A stretch of DNA of 64,000 nt from Methylocystis iwaonis (GCF_027925385.1 NZ_AP027142.1:1718001-1782000); one strand, 5' to 3'. Shown: positions 1 through 10,349, counted from the stretch's first letter. The notes: generated by a model from the letters alone, not told the origin. Numbers and translations: made by a program.

Positions 1-1
1 C

Positions 2-1201
<1,200 letters not shown>

Positions 1202-1222
1202 GCGACAGCGACGGCGCCAATA

Positions 1223-1350
1223 CCTCCCCTTTACGGGGAGGTCGGCGGCCAAAGGCCGCCGGGTGGGGCTCGCGCCGTTACGACTCGGGTTGGGGCGGAC
1301 CCCACCCGACCCCGCTTGCGCGGGGCCACCCTCCCCGTAAAGGGGAGGGA
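1223..1350. repeat. Dispersed palindromic repeat, family R4, copy 1
   Basis: The outer arms are near-complementary (CCTCCCCTTTACGGGGAGG at the left and CCTCCCCGTAAAGGGGAGG at the right) around inner palindromes (GGCGGCCAAAGGCCGCC). It fills the gap between serS and the convergent SH3 gene and could act as a bidirectional terminator. Related copies lie at 6121-6277 and 34198-34312. Confidence 0.7.
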
Positions 1351-1375
1351 TTTGCTCACGATCAGCGCTTTGGTG

Positions 1376-1753
1376 TCAGCGCAAAACGCTGACGCCGGCG
1401 TCGACGATTTGCCCGGCGGCCATCACCGGCGCGGAGACGATGGCGACGCCCAGCTCCGCCGGGCCGCCATCCTGATAGCCGGCGATGCCGCCGCGCGGGC
1501 CGTATACCGTCCCGTCGAGGACGCGCGGCATGTAGATGAAGCCGGCGTGCGGGCCGTGACTCACGGCGCACCAGCTATGGTTGCACTGGTCGATGTTCAC
1601 GACGTCGCCGGCGGCGAGCGTCATCAGATGGGGGCCATTGGGGTGCGCGTGAAGCATGAAGTTTCCGCCGAGCATGGCCTCGAAGGCGGAAGCTCTCGAA
1701 ACCGAGCCGATGAGAGCGACAGCAGCGATCAGTGAATAGCAAAGCGTACGCAT
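1376..1753 (-). CDS. Small secreted SH3-domain protein
   Basis: A 125-residue protein of unknown role, probably periplasmic. The chosen ATG at 1753 is preceded by GGGGAGG and opens a clean signal peptide (MRTLCYSLIAAVALIGSVSRASA). A longer open frame to 1888 lacks support. The mature part looks like a bacterial SH3 domain: LAAGDVVNIDQCNHSWCAV followed by GFIYMPRVL. A Cys pair (C-x4-C) sits in the core. The gene at 1931-2341 has a related core with a similarly spaced Cys pair, so the two look like diverged paralogues placed between serS and surE. Bacterial SH3 domains often bind peptidoglycan or peptides; a specific ligand cannot be read here. Confidence 0.75.
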   Translation of the reverse strand: MRTLCYSLIAAVALIGSVSRASAFEAMLGGNFMLHAHPNGPHLMTLAAGDVVNIDQCNHSWCAVSHGPHAGFIYMPRVLDGTVYGPRGGIAGYQDGGPAELGVAIVSAPVMAAGQIVDAGVSVLR

Positions 1754-1930
1754 GATTGCCTCCCCACTTAAGATGCAGGCAAGCAAAAATATGGCGCGCC
1801 GAAGCGGGAGGGCTATGCCCGAGGCCGCGTTTTTCTCGGGCTTCGCTAAAAACGGGTCAAAAGTCTGCGAAGGATTCGACGAAGCCATCCGGGGGAGAAA
1901 AAGCTCCTCCGGATTGCTTCGCTCACTGCT

Positions 1931-2341
1931 TCAATAGCCCGCGACGACCGGCGGTTGCATCGGCGCCGCCTGCCCATATACGTCCGGCCCGCCCGCGCCG
2001 AAGATGTCGCCAGCGGCTTCGAACGGGGCGCCCAACAAGCCGAACGGGCCGGCGTCGGCATAGCCGGCCGAACCGTAATAGCCGGGCGCGCCCGCGCTGG
2101 CGGTCACCAGCGGCGATGGGACGAAGCCCACGGCCGGGCCATATTGAACGCGGCACCAGGCGCGGCAGGGGCCGGCCTCGACCGCGGCCCCGGCCGGTAT
2201 GGTGGCGACGATGGCGCTGCGCATGCCGGGGCGGGCGCGTAAGGCGGTGTCCGCCGACACAATGGCGGGGACGGCGGCCGCCGAGGCCACCGAAGCGGCG
2301 AGCCCCATGGCGACAAACAGAGGCGTAAGTTTCGAACGCAT
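1931..2341 (-). CDS. Small secreted SH3-domain protein, paralogue
   Basis: A 136-residue protein with an N-terminal signal peptide (MRSKLTPLFVAMGLAASVASA) and an SH3-like core (ALRARPGMRSAIVATIPAG, then CRAWCRVQYGPAVGFVP). The tail is rich in Gly, Ala, Pro and Tyr and looks disordered. The ATG has GGGAG a few bases upstream. It resembles the adjacent gene at 1376-1753 in its core and in the Cys pair that precedes the GF(I/V) strand. Both are probably transcribed leftward, and the start faces the divergent surE. Function unknown; the periplasm is the likely location. Confidence 0.75.
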   Translation of the reverse strand: MRSKLTPLFVAMGLAASVASAAAVPAIVSADTALRARPGMRSAIVATIPAGAAVEAGPCRAWCRVQYGPAVGFVPSPLVTASAGAPGYYGSAGYADAGPFGLLGAPFEAAGDIFGAGGPDVYGQAAPMQPPVVAGY

Positions 2342-2454
2342 GGCGCACTCCCTGCGCTTTACCCAGACCCCCGAACCATGTAGGGCGTGCGTGGGCGCGA
2401 GCCGTGAAATTTGCGCTCAAAACATCCCCACTTCCTCACGGTCACGCCCGAGCG

Positions 2455-3240
2455 ATGCGAATTCTCATCACCAATGACGATGGCGTTCACGCGCCCGGCC
2501 TCGAAGTCGCCGAAAAGATCGCGCGGGCGATCTCCGACGACATTTTCATCGTTGCGCCGGAGACCGAGCAATCGGGCGTCGCCCATTCGCTTTCGCTCAA
2601 TGATCCGTTGCGGCTACGCGAAATCTCGCCGCGTCATTTCGCGGTCAAAGGCACGCCAACCGATTGCGTGATCATGGCCGTGCGCAAGCTGATGCTCGAT
2701 TGCCCGCCCGATCTCGTGATCTCCGGCGTCAACAGCGGGCAGAATCTGGCCGAGGACGTCACCTATTCCGGCACGATCGCGGGCGCGATGGAGGCGACGA
2801 TTCTCGGGATTCCCGCGATCGCGCTTTCTCAGTGCTATGACTTCTTCGCCGGCCGGCGCAAGATCCATTGGGAATGCGCCGAGACGCATGGCGCGGCGAT
2901 CGTGCGCAAGCTGCTGGCGACGGGCATACCGGGCAATGTGCTGATGAACGTCAACTTCCCGGCCTGCGCGCCCGGCGAGGTCAAGGGCGTCGCCGTCACC
3001 ATGCAGGGGCGGCGCAGCAATGACCTCATGCGCATCGAGGACCGCCAGGACGGGCGCGGCAATCCCTATCATTGGATTTCCTTCCAGCGCGGCAGCTTCA
3101 CGCCGGGGCAGGGAACCGATCTGCTGGCGGTCGACGAAAACAGGATTTCAGTGACGCCGCTTCAGCTCGATCTCACCGATCATCCGACAGTGACGCGACT
3201 CGCGCGCGCTTTCGAGGAAGGGCTGAAGGCGTCCATATGA
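2455..3240 (+). CDS. surE: 5'/3'-nucleotidase SurE
   Basis: A metal-dependent phosphatase of nucleoside monophosphates, cytoplasmic, 261 residues. The start at 2455 was chosen because the family begins with MRILITNDDG, whose paired Asp residues bind the metal; the upstream extension to 2404 is not family-like. Other hallmarks are the GVNSGQNLAEDVTYSGTIAG segment and the KGTPTDCV segment. The stop overlaps the start of pcm (ATGA), so the two are translationally coupled, as is usual for the surE-pcm pair in stress and stationary-phase maintenance. Confidence 0.97.
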   Translation: MRILITNDDGVHAPGLEVAEKIARAISDDIFIVAPETEQSGVAHSLSLNDPLRLREISPRHFAVKGTPTDCVIMAVRKLMLDCPPDLVISGVNSGQNLAEDVTYSGTIAGAMEATILGIPAIALSQCYDFFAGRRKIHWECAETHGAAIVRKLLATGIPGNVLMNVNFPACAPGEVKGVAVTMQGRRSNDLMRIEDRQDGRGNPYHWISFQRGSFTPGQGTDLLAVDENRISVTPLQLDLTDHPTVTRLARAFEEGLKASI

Positions 3241-3914
3241 GCGATCCCGCCGCCAAGGCTGCCGTCGAGGAGCGCGCGGCCTTGCTCCTCGCCGTGCGTC
3301 GGGCGGGGGTGCGGGATATTTCGGTCATGCGCGCCATCGAGACCGTGCCGCGCGAGGCCTTCGCTCCTTACAAGTTCCGCGATCTCGCCAATCGCAATCT
3401 CGCGCTGCCGCTCGGCTGCGGGCAGACCATGTCGCGCCCCGCCGATGTCGGCCGGCGCATCGAGGCGTTGCGCATCGGCAAGGGGCATCGGGTGCTGGAG
3501 ATCGGGACCGGCTCCGGCTATGGGACGGCGATCCTCGCGCGTCTCGCCTGGGAAGTGGTTTCGCTGGAGCGTTTCGAGACGCTCGCCATCGAAGCCGCGC
3601 CGCGGCTCGCCGCCTTGGAGATCGCCAACGCTGCTGTGCTGCATGCGGACGGCCTCGCGCCGGAGGCGACGCTCGGCGAATTCGACCGCATCCTCGTCGA
3701 GGCCGCGCTCGACGCGCCGCCGGCCGCGCTGATCTCCATGCTGTCGCCGGGCGGGACGCTCGTGTACGCGCGCCGCGAGCCGCAAGCGGGCGAGAAACGC
3801 GCCCGTCAACGATTGATTAAGGTTGATCGCACGGAAAGCGGCGAGCCGCACGAGACCGATCTCGGGCCCCACAGCCTCGGCCCGGCGGCGAGCGGCCTTG
3901 CAAAAGCCTTGTGA
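3237..3914 (+). CDS. pcm: Protein-L-isoaspartate O-methyltransferase
   Basis: Repairs isoaspartyl residues in damaged proteins using S-adenosylmethionine; cytoplasmic, 225 residues. Methyltransferase motif I is VLEIGTGSGYGTAILARLA, and the family segment ALPLGCGQTMSRP precedes it. The ATG at 3237 overlaps the surE stop by four bases and is preferred over upstream in-frame starts that would lie inside surE. The C-terminus is short and polar. The order surE-pcm-nlpD matches the gammaproteobacterial order as well as that of related Alphaproteobacteria. Confidence 0.95.
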   Translation: MSDPAAKAAVEERAALLLAVRRAGVRDISVMRAIETVPREAFAPYKFRDLANRNLALPLGCGQTMSRPADVGRRIEALRIGKGHRVLEIGTGSGYGTAILARLAWEVVSLERFETLAIEAAPRLAALEIANAAVLHADGLAPEATLGEFDRILVEAALDAPPAALISMLSPGGTLVYARREPQAGEKRARQRLIKVDRTESGEPHETDLGPHSLGPAASGLAKAL

Positions 3915-4040
3915 ATTGAGACTTTGCTTATGATGAAGATTTTCATGAACCCGCTCATCGGAGATTCATCTTAAACGCCTCCTTAACCGACATACGCATA
4001 CAACTAACGCGTTGTTGGTGCGTGCGAGTGGGTCGGCGTC

Positions 4041-5654
4041 ATGGCTATAGAGCGTCAAATTTCCAATTCGCGGGCCGCGCTGCGGCTCATGATGGCCGTC
4101 GGGGCGGCCGCTCTGATGTCGGGTTGCTCCGACGCCACACGTTTTTCCGACCCCTTCTCCGATCCTTTCGGCGGCTCCGGCGCCGCCGCTCAGCGTAGCG
4201 CGTCCGTTCGCGGCGTCGACCGGTCGCCGACCGGCGCGATCGCCAATCCGGCGCCCGCCCGGGTCGAAACGCGCCCGCTGGCGCCGCCGACCGCCGCGCC
4301 GGCTCCCAGCGCCGCCGCCACTGCTGCCCCCCGCACGCCTGTCGCCGCCGCTGCTCCCGCGCCGGCTGGCCCTGCCGCCGCCCATTGGACCGCCGACGGC
4401 GGCACGCCCGTCACTGTGGCGCCTGGCGAGACGGCGTCCATGCTCGCCACCCGTTACGGCGTCCCGCCGGACGCGCTGCTGCATGCCAATGGCTATAGCG
4501 CCGCCGCGCAGGTGCAGCCGGGCTCCCGTCTGATCATCCCGGTCTACCGCGCCGGCGCGGTCGCCCGTTCGACGGCGCCCGCCGCGGCGCCTGCGCCGGC
4601 CCCTGCGCCCGCAAAGGTCGCCGCCGCCGATCCGAAAGCCGAGGCCGCCGCGGCCCGCGCGGAGCAGCGCAAGGCGGAAGCCGCCGCCAAGGCCGCCCGC
4701 GAGGAGCAGGCGAAAGCCGAGCGCGCCGCCAAGGTCGCCCGCGAGGAAGAGGCCAAGGCCAGAAAGGCCGAAGCCGCCGCCCATGAGCAGGATGCCAAGC
4801 GTCTGAAGAAGGCCGAGGCCGATAAGGCTGCGGAGACGGCGCGCCTCGCCAAGATCGAGGCCCAGAAGGCGGCCGCCGATAAGGCGGCCGAGGCCAAGAA
4901 GCTCGCCGAGGCGAAGAAGCTCGAAGCCAAGAAGCTGGCGGAGGCCAAGGCCGCCGACGCCAAAGTCGCGGCCGAGAAGGCCAAGCTCGCCAAGGCCGAG
5001 GCTTTGAAGTCCAAGACCGACGCCTCGAAGTCCAAGGCCGACGCCCTGGCCAAGGCCGAGGCCGCGAAGGCGGCGGCGGAGGCGAAGCTCGCGAAGCTAG
5101 AGGCCGACAAAGCGGCCAAGGCCGAGCGTCTCGCCAAGGCGACCGCCGAGCCGGCGGCCGAAAAACAGGCCAAGGTCGCGAGCGCAGAGACCGCTCCCGC
5201 CGCCCGGCAGGTCGATCGGGGAACGCCGACCGCCTCCATCCCGGCGGCCGAGGAGACAACCAAGGTCTCAGCGACGGAAAGCGATCGTCCGGAGTTCCGC
5301 TGGCCGGCGCGCGGCCGCATCATTCAGGGCTTCTCGTCCGGCGGCAATGACGGGATCAACATTGCGGTGCCGGAGGGCACGCCGGTGAAGGCCGCCGAAG
5401 GCGGGCAGGTGGCCTATGCCGGCAGCGAGCTGAAGGGCTATGGCAATCTGGTGCTGATCCGTCACCCCAACGGCTTCGTGACCGCCTACGCCCACAATGG
5501 CGAGCTCGAGGTCAAGCGCGGCGACACGGTGAAGCGCGGCCAGACCATCGCCCGCTCCGGGCAGTCCGGTAATGTCGGCTCCCCGCAGCTTCACTTCGAG
5601 CTGCGCAAGGGCTCGACGCCGGTCGATCCGACGAATTACCTCGCGGGTCTCTGA
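4041..5654 (+). CDS. nlpD: NlpD-like lipoprotein: LysM and degenerate LytM (M23) domain
   Basis: Probably a lipoprotein that activates cell-wall amidases at the division site rather than a peptidase itself. The N-terminus has a lipobox (MSGC near residue 30). A LysM domain lies around residues 120-170 (VAPGETASMLATRYGVPPDA). A long Ala/Lys/Glu-rich coiled coil runs from about 190 to 390, and a LytM domain occupies the C-terminal 120 residues. Three of the four zinc ligands of active M23 enzymes are changed: HxxxD reads NDGIN, and the HLHFE block reads QLHFE. The same sort of loss occurs in E. coli NlpD and EnvC. The place directly after surE-pcm supports the name. 537 residues is long because of the coiled coil. 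Confidence 0.88.
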   Translation: MAIERQISNSRAALRLMMAVGAAALMSGCSDATRFSDPFSDPFGGSGAAAQRSASVRGVDRSPTGAIANPAPARVETRPLAPPTAAPAPSAAATAAPRTPVAAAAPAPAGPAAAHWTADGGTPVTVAPGETASMLATRYGVPPDALLHANGYSAAAQVQPGSRLIIPVYRAGAVARSTAPAAAPAPAPAPAKVAAADPKAEAAAARAEQRKAEAAAKAAREEQAKAERAAKVAREEEAKARKAEAAAHEQDAKRLKKAEADKAAETARLAKIEAQKAAADKAAEAKKLAEAKKLEAKKLAEAKAADAKVAAEKAKLAKAEALKSKTDASKSKADALAKAEAAKAAAEAKLAKLEADKAAKAERLAKATAEPAAEKQAKVASAETAPAARQVDRGTPTASIPAAEETTKVSATESDRPEFRWPARGRIIQGFSSGGNDGINIAVPEGTPVKAAEGGQVAYAGSELKGYGNLVLIRHPNGFVTAYAHNGELEVKRGDTVKRGQTIARSGQSGNVGSPQLHFELRKGSTPVDPTNYLAGL

Positions 5655-5707
5655 TAAGCGGGAAAGAATTCTCCGGCGTCCGCGAGACACTGGCGGCGGA
5701 GATAGCG

Positions 5708-5750
5708 AGGCGGCGGGTCCCAAGAAAGGCCCGCCGCCTGTATTCGTTTC
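5708..5750. terminator. Bidirectional intrinsic-type terminator
   Basis: A perfect 10-bp stem (AGGCGGCGGG and CCCGCCGCCT) with a 12-base loop, followed by a T-rich stretch, lies between the convergent nlpD and the YkgJ-family gene. Confidence 0.75.
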
Positions 5751-5755
5751 TATAT

Positions 5756-6061
5756 CTACAATTCAGCCAGCCCGTACGCCACCCGCGCCTGCAGGCATTT
5801 ATCGTCCCCGGGCTCGACCGATCGGCAAGGGGAGGGGCGCGCGTCATAGACGGCGCAGCGCGTCTCCCGGCCGATCTCGCCGCTCAGCGCCGCGCATCGC
5901 GGATGTCGGCAATTCGTCCCGATCATATGGGCCATGGTCGCGTTGAGCGGCGCGTAGAGCGCCTCCGGCAATCCGCGCTCGGGCGCCTCCGCCCAATAGA
6001 AGGACACCCGAAAATTGGCGCAGCAGGCGCCGCAGGCTGTGCAGGGATTGGTTCGTTCCAT
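5756..6061 (-). CDS. YkgJ-family Cys-cluster protein
   Basis: A 101-residue protein of the YkgJ zinc/iron-binding family; its biochemical role is not established. The start at 6061 (MERTNPCTACGACC) places the CxxCxxCC cluster at the N-terminus, as is usual. More Cys residues follow (CRHPRCAAL, TRCAVYDARPSPCR, KCL). An upstream extension to 6214 would be translated from repeat-like DNA (6121-6277) and is rejected. It is convergent with nlpD. Confidence 0.85.
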   Translation of the reverse strand: MERTNPCTACGACCANFRVSFYWAEAPERGLPEALYAPLNATMAHMIGTNCRHPRCAALSGEIGRETRCAVYDARPSPCRSVEPGDDKCLQARVAYGLAEL

Positions 6062-6120
6062 GAGCGGTAAACCGAGCGGGCGGGCAATTCCTTTTGCGAA
6101 CGAAATCCCAAGAACCGCAA

Positions 6121-6277
6121 GGCCCCCTCCCTGTCCCTCCCCCGCATAGGGCGTCTGCAAGACGCCCGTCTCTCGACGGGCTATGGCGGGAGAGGGGACG
6201 CTCACGAGCAGCACTCTCGATGAAGGCTACAATCTAACTCCCTCTCCCGCTTGCGGGGGAGGGTTGGGGAGGGGGTA
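6121..6277. repeat. Dispersed palindromic repeat, family R4-related, copy 2
   Basis: C-rich and G-rich blocks (CCCTCCCTGTCCCTCCCCCG on the left, CTCTCCCGCTTGCGGGGGAG on the right) enclose small hairpins (GGGCGTCTGCAAGACGCCC). It resembles the elements at 1223-1350 and 34198-34312, but its middle is different. It fills the gap upstream of the YkgJ gene. Confidence 0.55.
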
Positions 6278-6291
6278 AATGCTGGGCTTCG

Positions 6292-8085
6292 TCAGGCGGC
6301 GCTTGCGGCTTTCTCGGACCGAATCCCTTGCGATTTAAGCCCAACGTCCTCCCGCGCCGCGAGCCATTTTTCGAACTCATGCGCCGGCATCGGCCGCGCG
6401 AAGAGGAACCCCTGCATCATGTCGCAACCGGCGAGGCGCAGGAAGGCGGCCTGCTCGTCGGTCTCTATGCCTTCGGCGATCGTCGCGTGACCCAGCGCAT
6501 GGGCCATATTGATCGTCGCGCGGACGATCGCCTGCGCCTTGGGATCGAAGCTCACCGCCTCGGTGAGCGAGCGGTCGATTTTCAGGAAATTGACCGGAAG
6601 TTTCGCGAGCTGCGAGAGGTTCGAAAAACCGACGCCGAAATCGTCGACGGAAATCCTCAAGCCGGCGTCGCGCAGGGCGGCGACACGCGCCGCGGCGGCG
6701 TCGAAGTCGGTCATCACCATGGTCTCGGTGATTTCGACCTCGATCAGGCTGGGATCGACGCCGTGCTGTGTCAGCAGCGCGATGAGATTTGGCGCGAAAA
6801 GCGGGTCGTCGAATTGCGCCGGAGAGACATTGACCGCGATCGGAATTTGCTTCCCTTGATCCACCCATGCCCGGCATTGCCGCAGCGCCAGAGTCAGAAC
6901 GGCGGCGCCGAGCTCCGGCATCAGTCCGGCGTGCTCGGCGATGGGGATGAATTTGCCGGGCGGCACCATGCCACGAATTGGATGGCTCCAGCGCAGCAGG
7001 GCTTCGACGCCCGAAAGCGAGAGGCCCGCCGACTCGACTTTCGGCTGGAAATGCAGGGACAAGGCGTCCGAGTGAATGGCTTTGCGAAGCTCGTATTCGA
7101 GCTCGTTTCGCTCGACCGCGGTCGCGCGCAGCCCCGGCTCGAAAAGAACGAAATTATTCTTGCCCCTTTGCTTTGCGGCGTACATCGCAATATCGGCGAG
7201 GCGGAGCAGCTCATGCGGGTTCGTCGCATCCTGCGGCGCCCGGGCGACGCCCACGCTGGCCCCGACCTGAATCCTCTGTCCCTTGATCTCGAAAGGCTCC
7301 TCGAGCGAGGCCACGATCGCCCGCGCGATCTCCTCGACCTGAGACGGGTCGTTCACCTCTGGAACGAGCGCCACAAATTCGTCTCCGGCGAAACGCGCAA
7401 AAACGATGTCCTCGGGGCAGGCGTCGCAAAGCTCTCCAAAGGCCGTCGTGCAGGTGGCGAGCTCCTCGAAGCGCCGTTGGAACGCCTCGGCGGCGACGCG
7501 CCGGCTGACCGCCTTCAAAAGCGCGTCTCCGATCTGATGGCCGAAGGCGTCATTTATCGACTTGAAGCCGTCGAGGTCGATGAAGAACAGGGCGCCAAAG
7601 CAGTCGCCCGGCGCGTCGCTCCGCTTCGCCCCGAGGGACAAGACGTGGTTGATGGCGGCGCGGTTGGGCAAGCCGGTGACGGCGTCGCTATGCGCCAGCG
7701 CATTCATCCGCCGGATATTGGCGTTGAGGCGCTCGACCATCTTGTGGAAGCTCTTGGCCAGGCCCCCCACCTCGCAGGCGCATTCGACGTCTATCGGGCT
7801 GTTGACGTCGCCGGCCGCGATAGCGTCGGCGCTCTTGCGAAGCGCGACAATGGATCCGGCCAGCCGATGCGCCGCCGCATAGGTGACCATCGCCGGCAAA
7901 GCGGCGGTGAAAAGAACGGCCAAGCCTATGATCCGCCAATCCGGCCCCCCCTCCATGGCGTAGAGCAGGAGATAGGTCAGCCCCAAGGCGCAGGCGCCCG
8001 AGAGGGTCATGCTCATCAGACAGAAACGGACCGGAATGCTGTTCAACCCCCGTCCGAAGGCGGCGTCTCTGTCCTGGTCGATCAT
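6292..8085 (-). CDS. Membrane GGDEF-EAL cyclic-di-GMP enzyme
   Basis: Makes and/or degrades cyclic di-GMP. The ATG at 8085 gives 597 residues; a GTG at 8160 in the same frame is possible, and neither has a strong ribosome-binding site. Two N-terminal membrane segments (around [16 protein letters not shown] and [15 protein letters not shown]) are followed by a HAMP-like linker, a GGDEF domain with the signature FAGDEF (Ala for the first Gly), and an EAL domain with [25 protein letters not shown] and KIDRSL. The EAL metal and catalytic motifs look intact, so phosphodiesterase activity is likely. The AGDEF variant leaves cyclase activity open. No sensor domain is obvious. Confidence 0.92.
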   Translation of the reverse strand: MIDQDRDAAFGRGLNSIPVRFCLMSMTLSGACALGLTYLLLYAMEGGPDWRIIGLAVLFTAALPAMVTYAAAHRLAGSIVALRKSADAIAAGDVNSPIDVECACEVGGLAKSFHKMVERLNANIRRMNALAHSDAVTGLPNRAAINHVLSLGAKRSDAPGDCFGALFFIDLDGFKSINDAFGHQIGDALLKAVSRRVAAEAFQRRFEELATCTTAFGELCDACPEDIVFARFAGDEFVALVPEVNDPSQVEEIARAIVASLEEPFEIKGQRIQVGASVGVARAPQDATNPHELLRLADIAMYAAKQRGKNNFVLFEPGLRATAVERNELEYELRKAIHSDALSLHFQPKVESAGLSLSGVEALLRWSHPIRGMVPPGKFIPIAEHAGLMPELGAAVLTLALRQCRAWVDQGKQIPIAVNVSPAQFDDPLFAPNLIALLTQHGVDPSLIEVEITETMVMTDFDAAAARVAALRDAGLRISVDDFGVGFSNLSQLAKLPVNFLKIDRSLTEAVSFDPKAQAIVRATINMAHALGHATIAEGIETDEQAAFLRLAGCDMMQGFLFARPMPAHEFEKWLAAREDVGLKSQGIRSEKAASAA

Positions 8086-8351
8086 GCGGCTTTCGGTTGT
8101 TACGCGCCCGGCTGAGGGCGCTCGAGGTTGCGTTTGCAGCTTCGACGCCTTGCGTATCACCTAAGTTAAACTGGGAGTTGTGTTTTTAGAAAAGCTCTGT
8201 GGAGGGTATGCGCTTTATTGAGCGCGGCCTCGGGCGTTAACCTTCGCTGAAGCACGTTTCGGTTTTGCGCGAAGCGCGCTAAGGCAGAAGACTGGAACGC
8301 CGTGGCGGGAAGCGCCCGCCGGAACAGCAACTCGTAAAGGAGCCTCGATCT

Positions 8352-8645
8352 GTGAAATATCGTCTTGCCTGCCTGTTCGTTTTCGCCGTCACGCCCGCGC
8401 TCGCCGTCGATCCCACCGGCATCCCTGAATGCGACGCCTTGCTGAAGCGTTACGAGGCTTGCTCGTCGCAGCTCTCGCGCAAGCAGGTGCATGCCGCGCA
8501 GAAGGAGCTGCTCGACGGCGCCATGGGGATGCGGGCGGTCGCCAATGATCCGGCGAAGCGCGCCGATCTCGCGCGCTATTGCACGGATACGTTCGAGCAG
8601 ATGAAGAAGGCGAGCGACATCAAGGACTGCATGTCGAAGCCGTAA
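8352..8645 (+). CDS. Small secreted four-Cys protein, unknown function
   Basis: A 97-residue protein, not recognised. The GTG start has AAAGGAG about 10 bases upstream. A signal peptide (MKYRLACLFVFAVTPALA) leads to a helical mature domain with Cys residues spaced C-x9-C (PECDALLKRYEAC) and C-x15-C near the end, which could form a disulphide-braced helical hairpin. The 3' end overlaps the 3' end of the convergent zapE by 26 bp. Probably periplasmic. Confidence 0.7.
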   Translation: MKYRLACLFVFAVTPALAVDPTGIPECDALLKRYEACSSQLSRKQVHAAQKELLDGAMGMRAVANDPAKRADLARYCTDTFEQMKKASDIKDCMSKP

Positions 8646-9801
8646 GGCTTCGTCCGCCGCCCGACGCTCTGGCCGCCAGCGCCTTCCCGGCGACGCAATG
8701 ATCGAGATAGGCGCTTGCGCGCATTTCGGCGAGACGGGAGACGGCGCGCTGAAATTCGCGCGCCTCGTTCCCATGCGGGGCGTCGTAAAGCAGCTCGGGC
8801 GCGGCGGCGGCGGAGATCGCCAGCAGCACATGCGCCTCGTAGAGAACGTCGACGAGCGTGATGAGGCGTCGCGCCTCGTTGCGTTGCTCCGGCGCGAGAA
8901 TGGGCGCGTCATCCATAAGAATGGCGTCGAAGCGCCGCGCGATTTCCATATAGTCCGAGGCCGCGAGCGGCCGTCCGCAAAGATCCGCAAAGCTCAGCCT
9001 GGCGACGCGCCCCGCTGTCTGCGGAATGAAAATCGCGCGCCGTTTTACTTCCAAGGTCGCCGGCGCGCCGCGCCGCACGCCGGCAAGGGCGAGAAAGAGC
9101 GCGTCCATGGCGGCATGGGCGTTGTCGTCCACCGGCGCGAAATAGACCTCCCCGGTGCAGTCGTGCCGCGCGCGATAGTCGATCGGCGCAGCCAGGCGCA
9201 GCACGTCCATGCGCGATTGCAGGAGCGCGATGAAGGGCAGGAACAAGTCGCGGTTGCGCCCGCCGTCATAGAGCCGCGACGGTTCGACATTGGAGGTCGC
9301 GACGACCACGACGCCCTGCGCGAAGAGCGTCACGAAGAGCCGCGCGAGAATGGTGGCGTCGGCAATGTCCGTCACCGCGAATTCATCGAAGCACAGCAGC
9401 CGCGTCTCGGCGGCGATCTCTTGCGCAACGAGCGTCACCGGATCGGCGACGCCGGCCGCCGCCTCGCGCCGAAGCCGGTGCAGCCGATCGTGCACGTCGA
9501 ACATGAAGCCATGGAAATGGACCCGGCGCTTCTTCTCGACCGGCGCCATGTCGCAGAAGAGATCCGTCAACATGGTTTTGCCGCGACCGACCGGCCCCCA
9601 AAGATAGAGGCCGCGCGGCTGTTCTTCCGGTTTCAGCAGGCGCCAGGCGCGCGCGAGCGGCCCGGCCGGCTGCTTTCTGGGTTTGGCCAGCGTGTCGATC
9701 AGCGCCTGCAGCCGCTTCACCGCCTCGCGCTGCGAAACATCGGGATGAAGCCCGCGCTCGACGACGAGCGCGTCATAGCGTTCGACCAGGGGACGTTTCA
9801 T
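8620..9801 (-). CDS. zapE: Cell division protein ZapE (AFG1-like ATPase)
   Basis: An ATPase of the AFG1/ZapE family, linked to Z-ring dynamics in proteobacteria; 393 residues. Walker A is GPVGRGKTML, Walker B is LLCFDEF, and the sensor segment is VVATSNVEPSRLY. The start at 9801 (MKRPLVERYDAL) gives the usual N-terminus and overlaps the stop of the upstream acetyltransferase gene (ATGA), indicating coupling. The 3' end overlaps the small gene at 8352-8645 in convergent orientation. Confidence 0.93.
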   Translation of the reverse strand: MKRPLVERYDALVVERGLHPDVSQREAVKRLQALIDTLAKPRKQPAGPLARAWRLLKPEEQPRGLYLWGPVGRGKTMLTDLFCDMAPVEKKRRVHFHGFMFDVHDRLHRLRREAAAGVADPVTLVAQEIAAETRLLCFDEFAVTDIADATILARLFVTLFAQGVVVVATSNVEPSRLYDGGRNRDLFLPFIALLQSRMDVLRLAAPIDYRARHDCTGEVYFAPVDDNAHAAMDALFLALAGVRRGAPATLEVKRRAIFIPQTAGRVARLSFADLCGRPLAASDYMEIARRFDAILMDDAPILAPEQRNEARRLITLVDVLYEAHVLLAISAAAAPELLYDAPHGNEAREFQRAVSRLAEMRASAYLDHCVAGKALAARASGGGRSLTASTCSP

Positions 9802-10316
9802 CAGGCGCGCCGCATCCGGCCGCTGGCGGCCTCGAAAGCGCCGGGACGCAATTCGCAATAGAGCACGCGGTCCGGGTCGACGGGGCCGGGCATGACGAAC
9901 TTGCCGCGCGGCGCGCGGGCGAAGCCGACCCTAGAATAATAGTCCAGATCGCCGACGAGCAGCACCAGCCCATGGCCCGCGGCGCGTGCGGCGTCGAGCG
10001 AGTGCTTCATCAGCTTCTCCCCGACGCCCTGCGAGCGGAAGGCGGGTTCGACGGTGAGCGGGCCCAGCAGAAGGGCGGGGGTCTCACCGACGAGAATATG
10101 CGACATGCGATTGGCGCCGACGAGCAGCGTGCCGACGCGCGCGACGAAGGAGAGCGACAGATCGGGCGCGACGCCTTCGCGCAGGCGATAGGCCGTGCGG
10201 GCGTAGCGGCCCGGGCCGAAGGCGCGCTCGTCGAGTTTCTCGATCTGCGCCTCATCGGCGGCCGTCATGGGGAAGAATTGGATGACAAGGTCGATCATGA
10301 GCCGGAGCGAGGCCAT
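9801..10316 (-). CDS. GNAT-family N-acetyltransferase
   Basis: A 171-residue acetyltransferase of the YhbS type. The acetyl-CoA binding block is seen as LTVEPAFRSQGVGEKLMKHS (Q/RxxGxG/A signature), followed by the usual GFARAPRGKF region. The substrate cannot be inferred. The start may be 10316 or the internal ATG at 10298. The stop overlaps the start of zapE, so the two are co-expressed. Confidence 0.88.
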   Translation of the reverse strand: MASLRLMIDLVIQFFPMTAADEAQIEKLDERAFGPGRYARTAYRLREGVAPDLSLSFVARVGTLLVGANRMSHILVGETPALLLGPLTVEPAFRSQGVGEKLMKHSLDAARAAGHGLVLLVGDLDYYSRVGFARAPRGKFVMPGPVDPDRVLYCELRPGAFEAASGRMRRA

Positions 10317-10349
10317 AGCACGCGGCGCGCGCCGGAGGCAAAAGAGCCG

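Noticed and set aside
6328..8115. A 595-codon plus-strand frame
   Set aside because: Antisense to the GGDEF-EAL gene and without domains.
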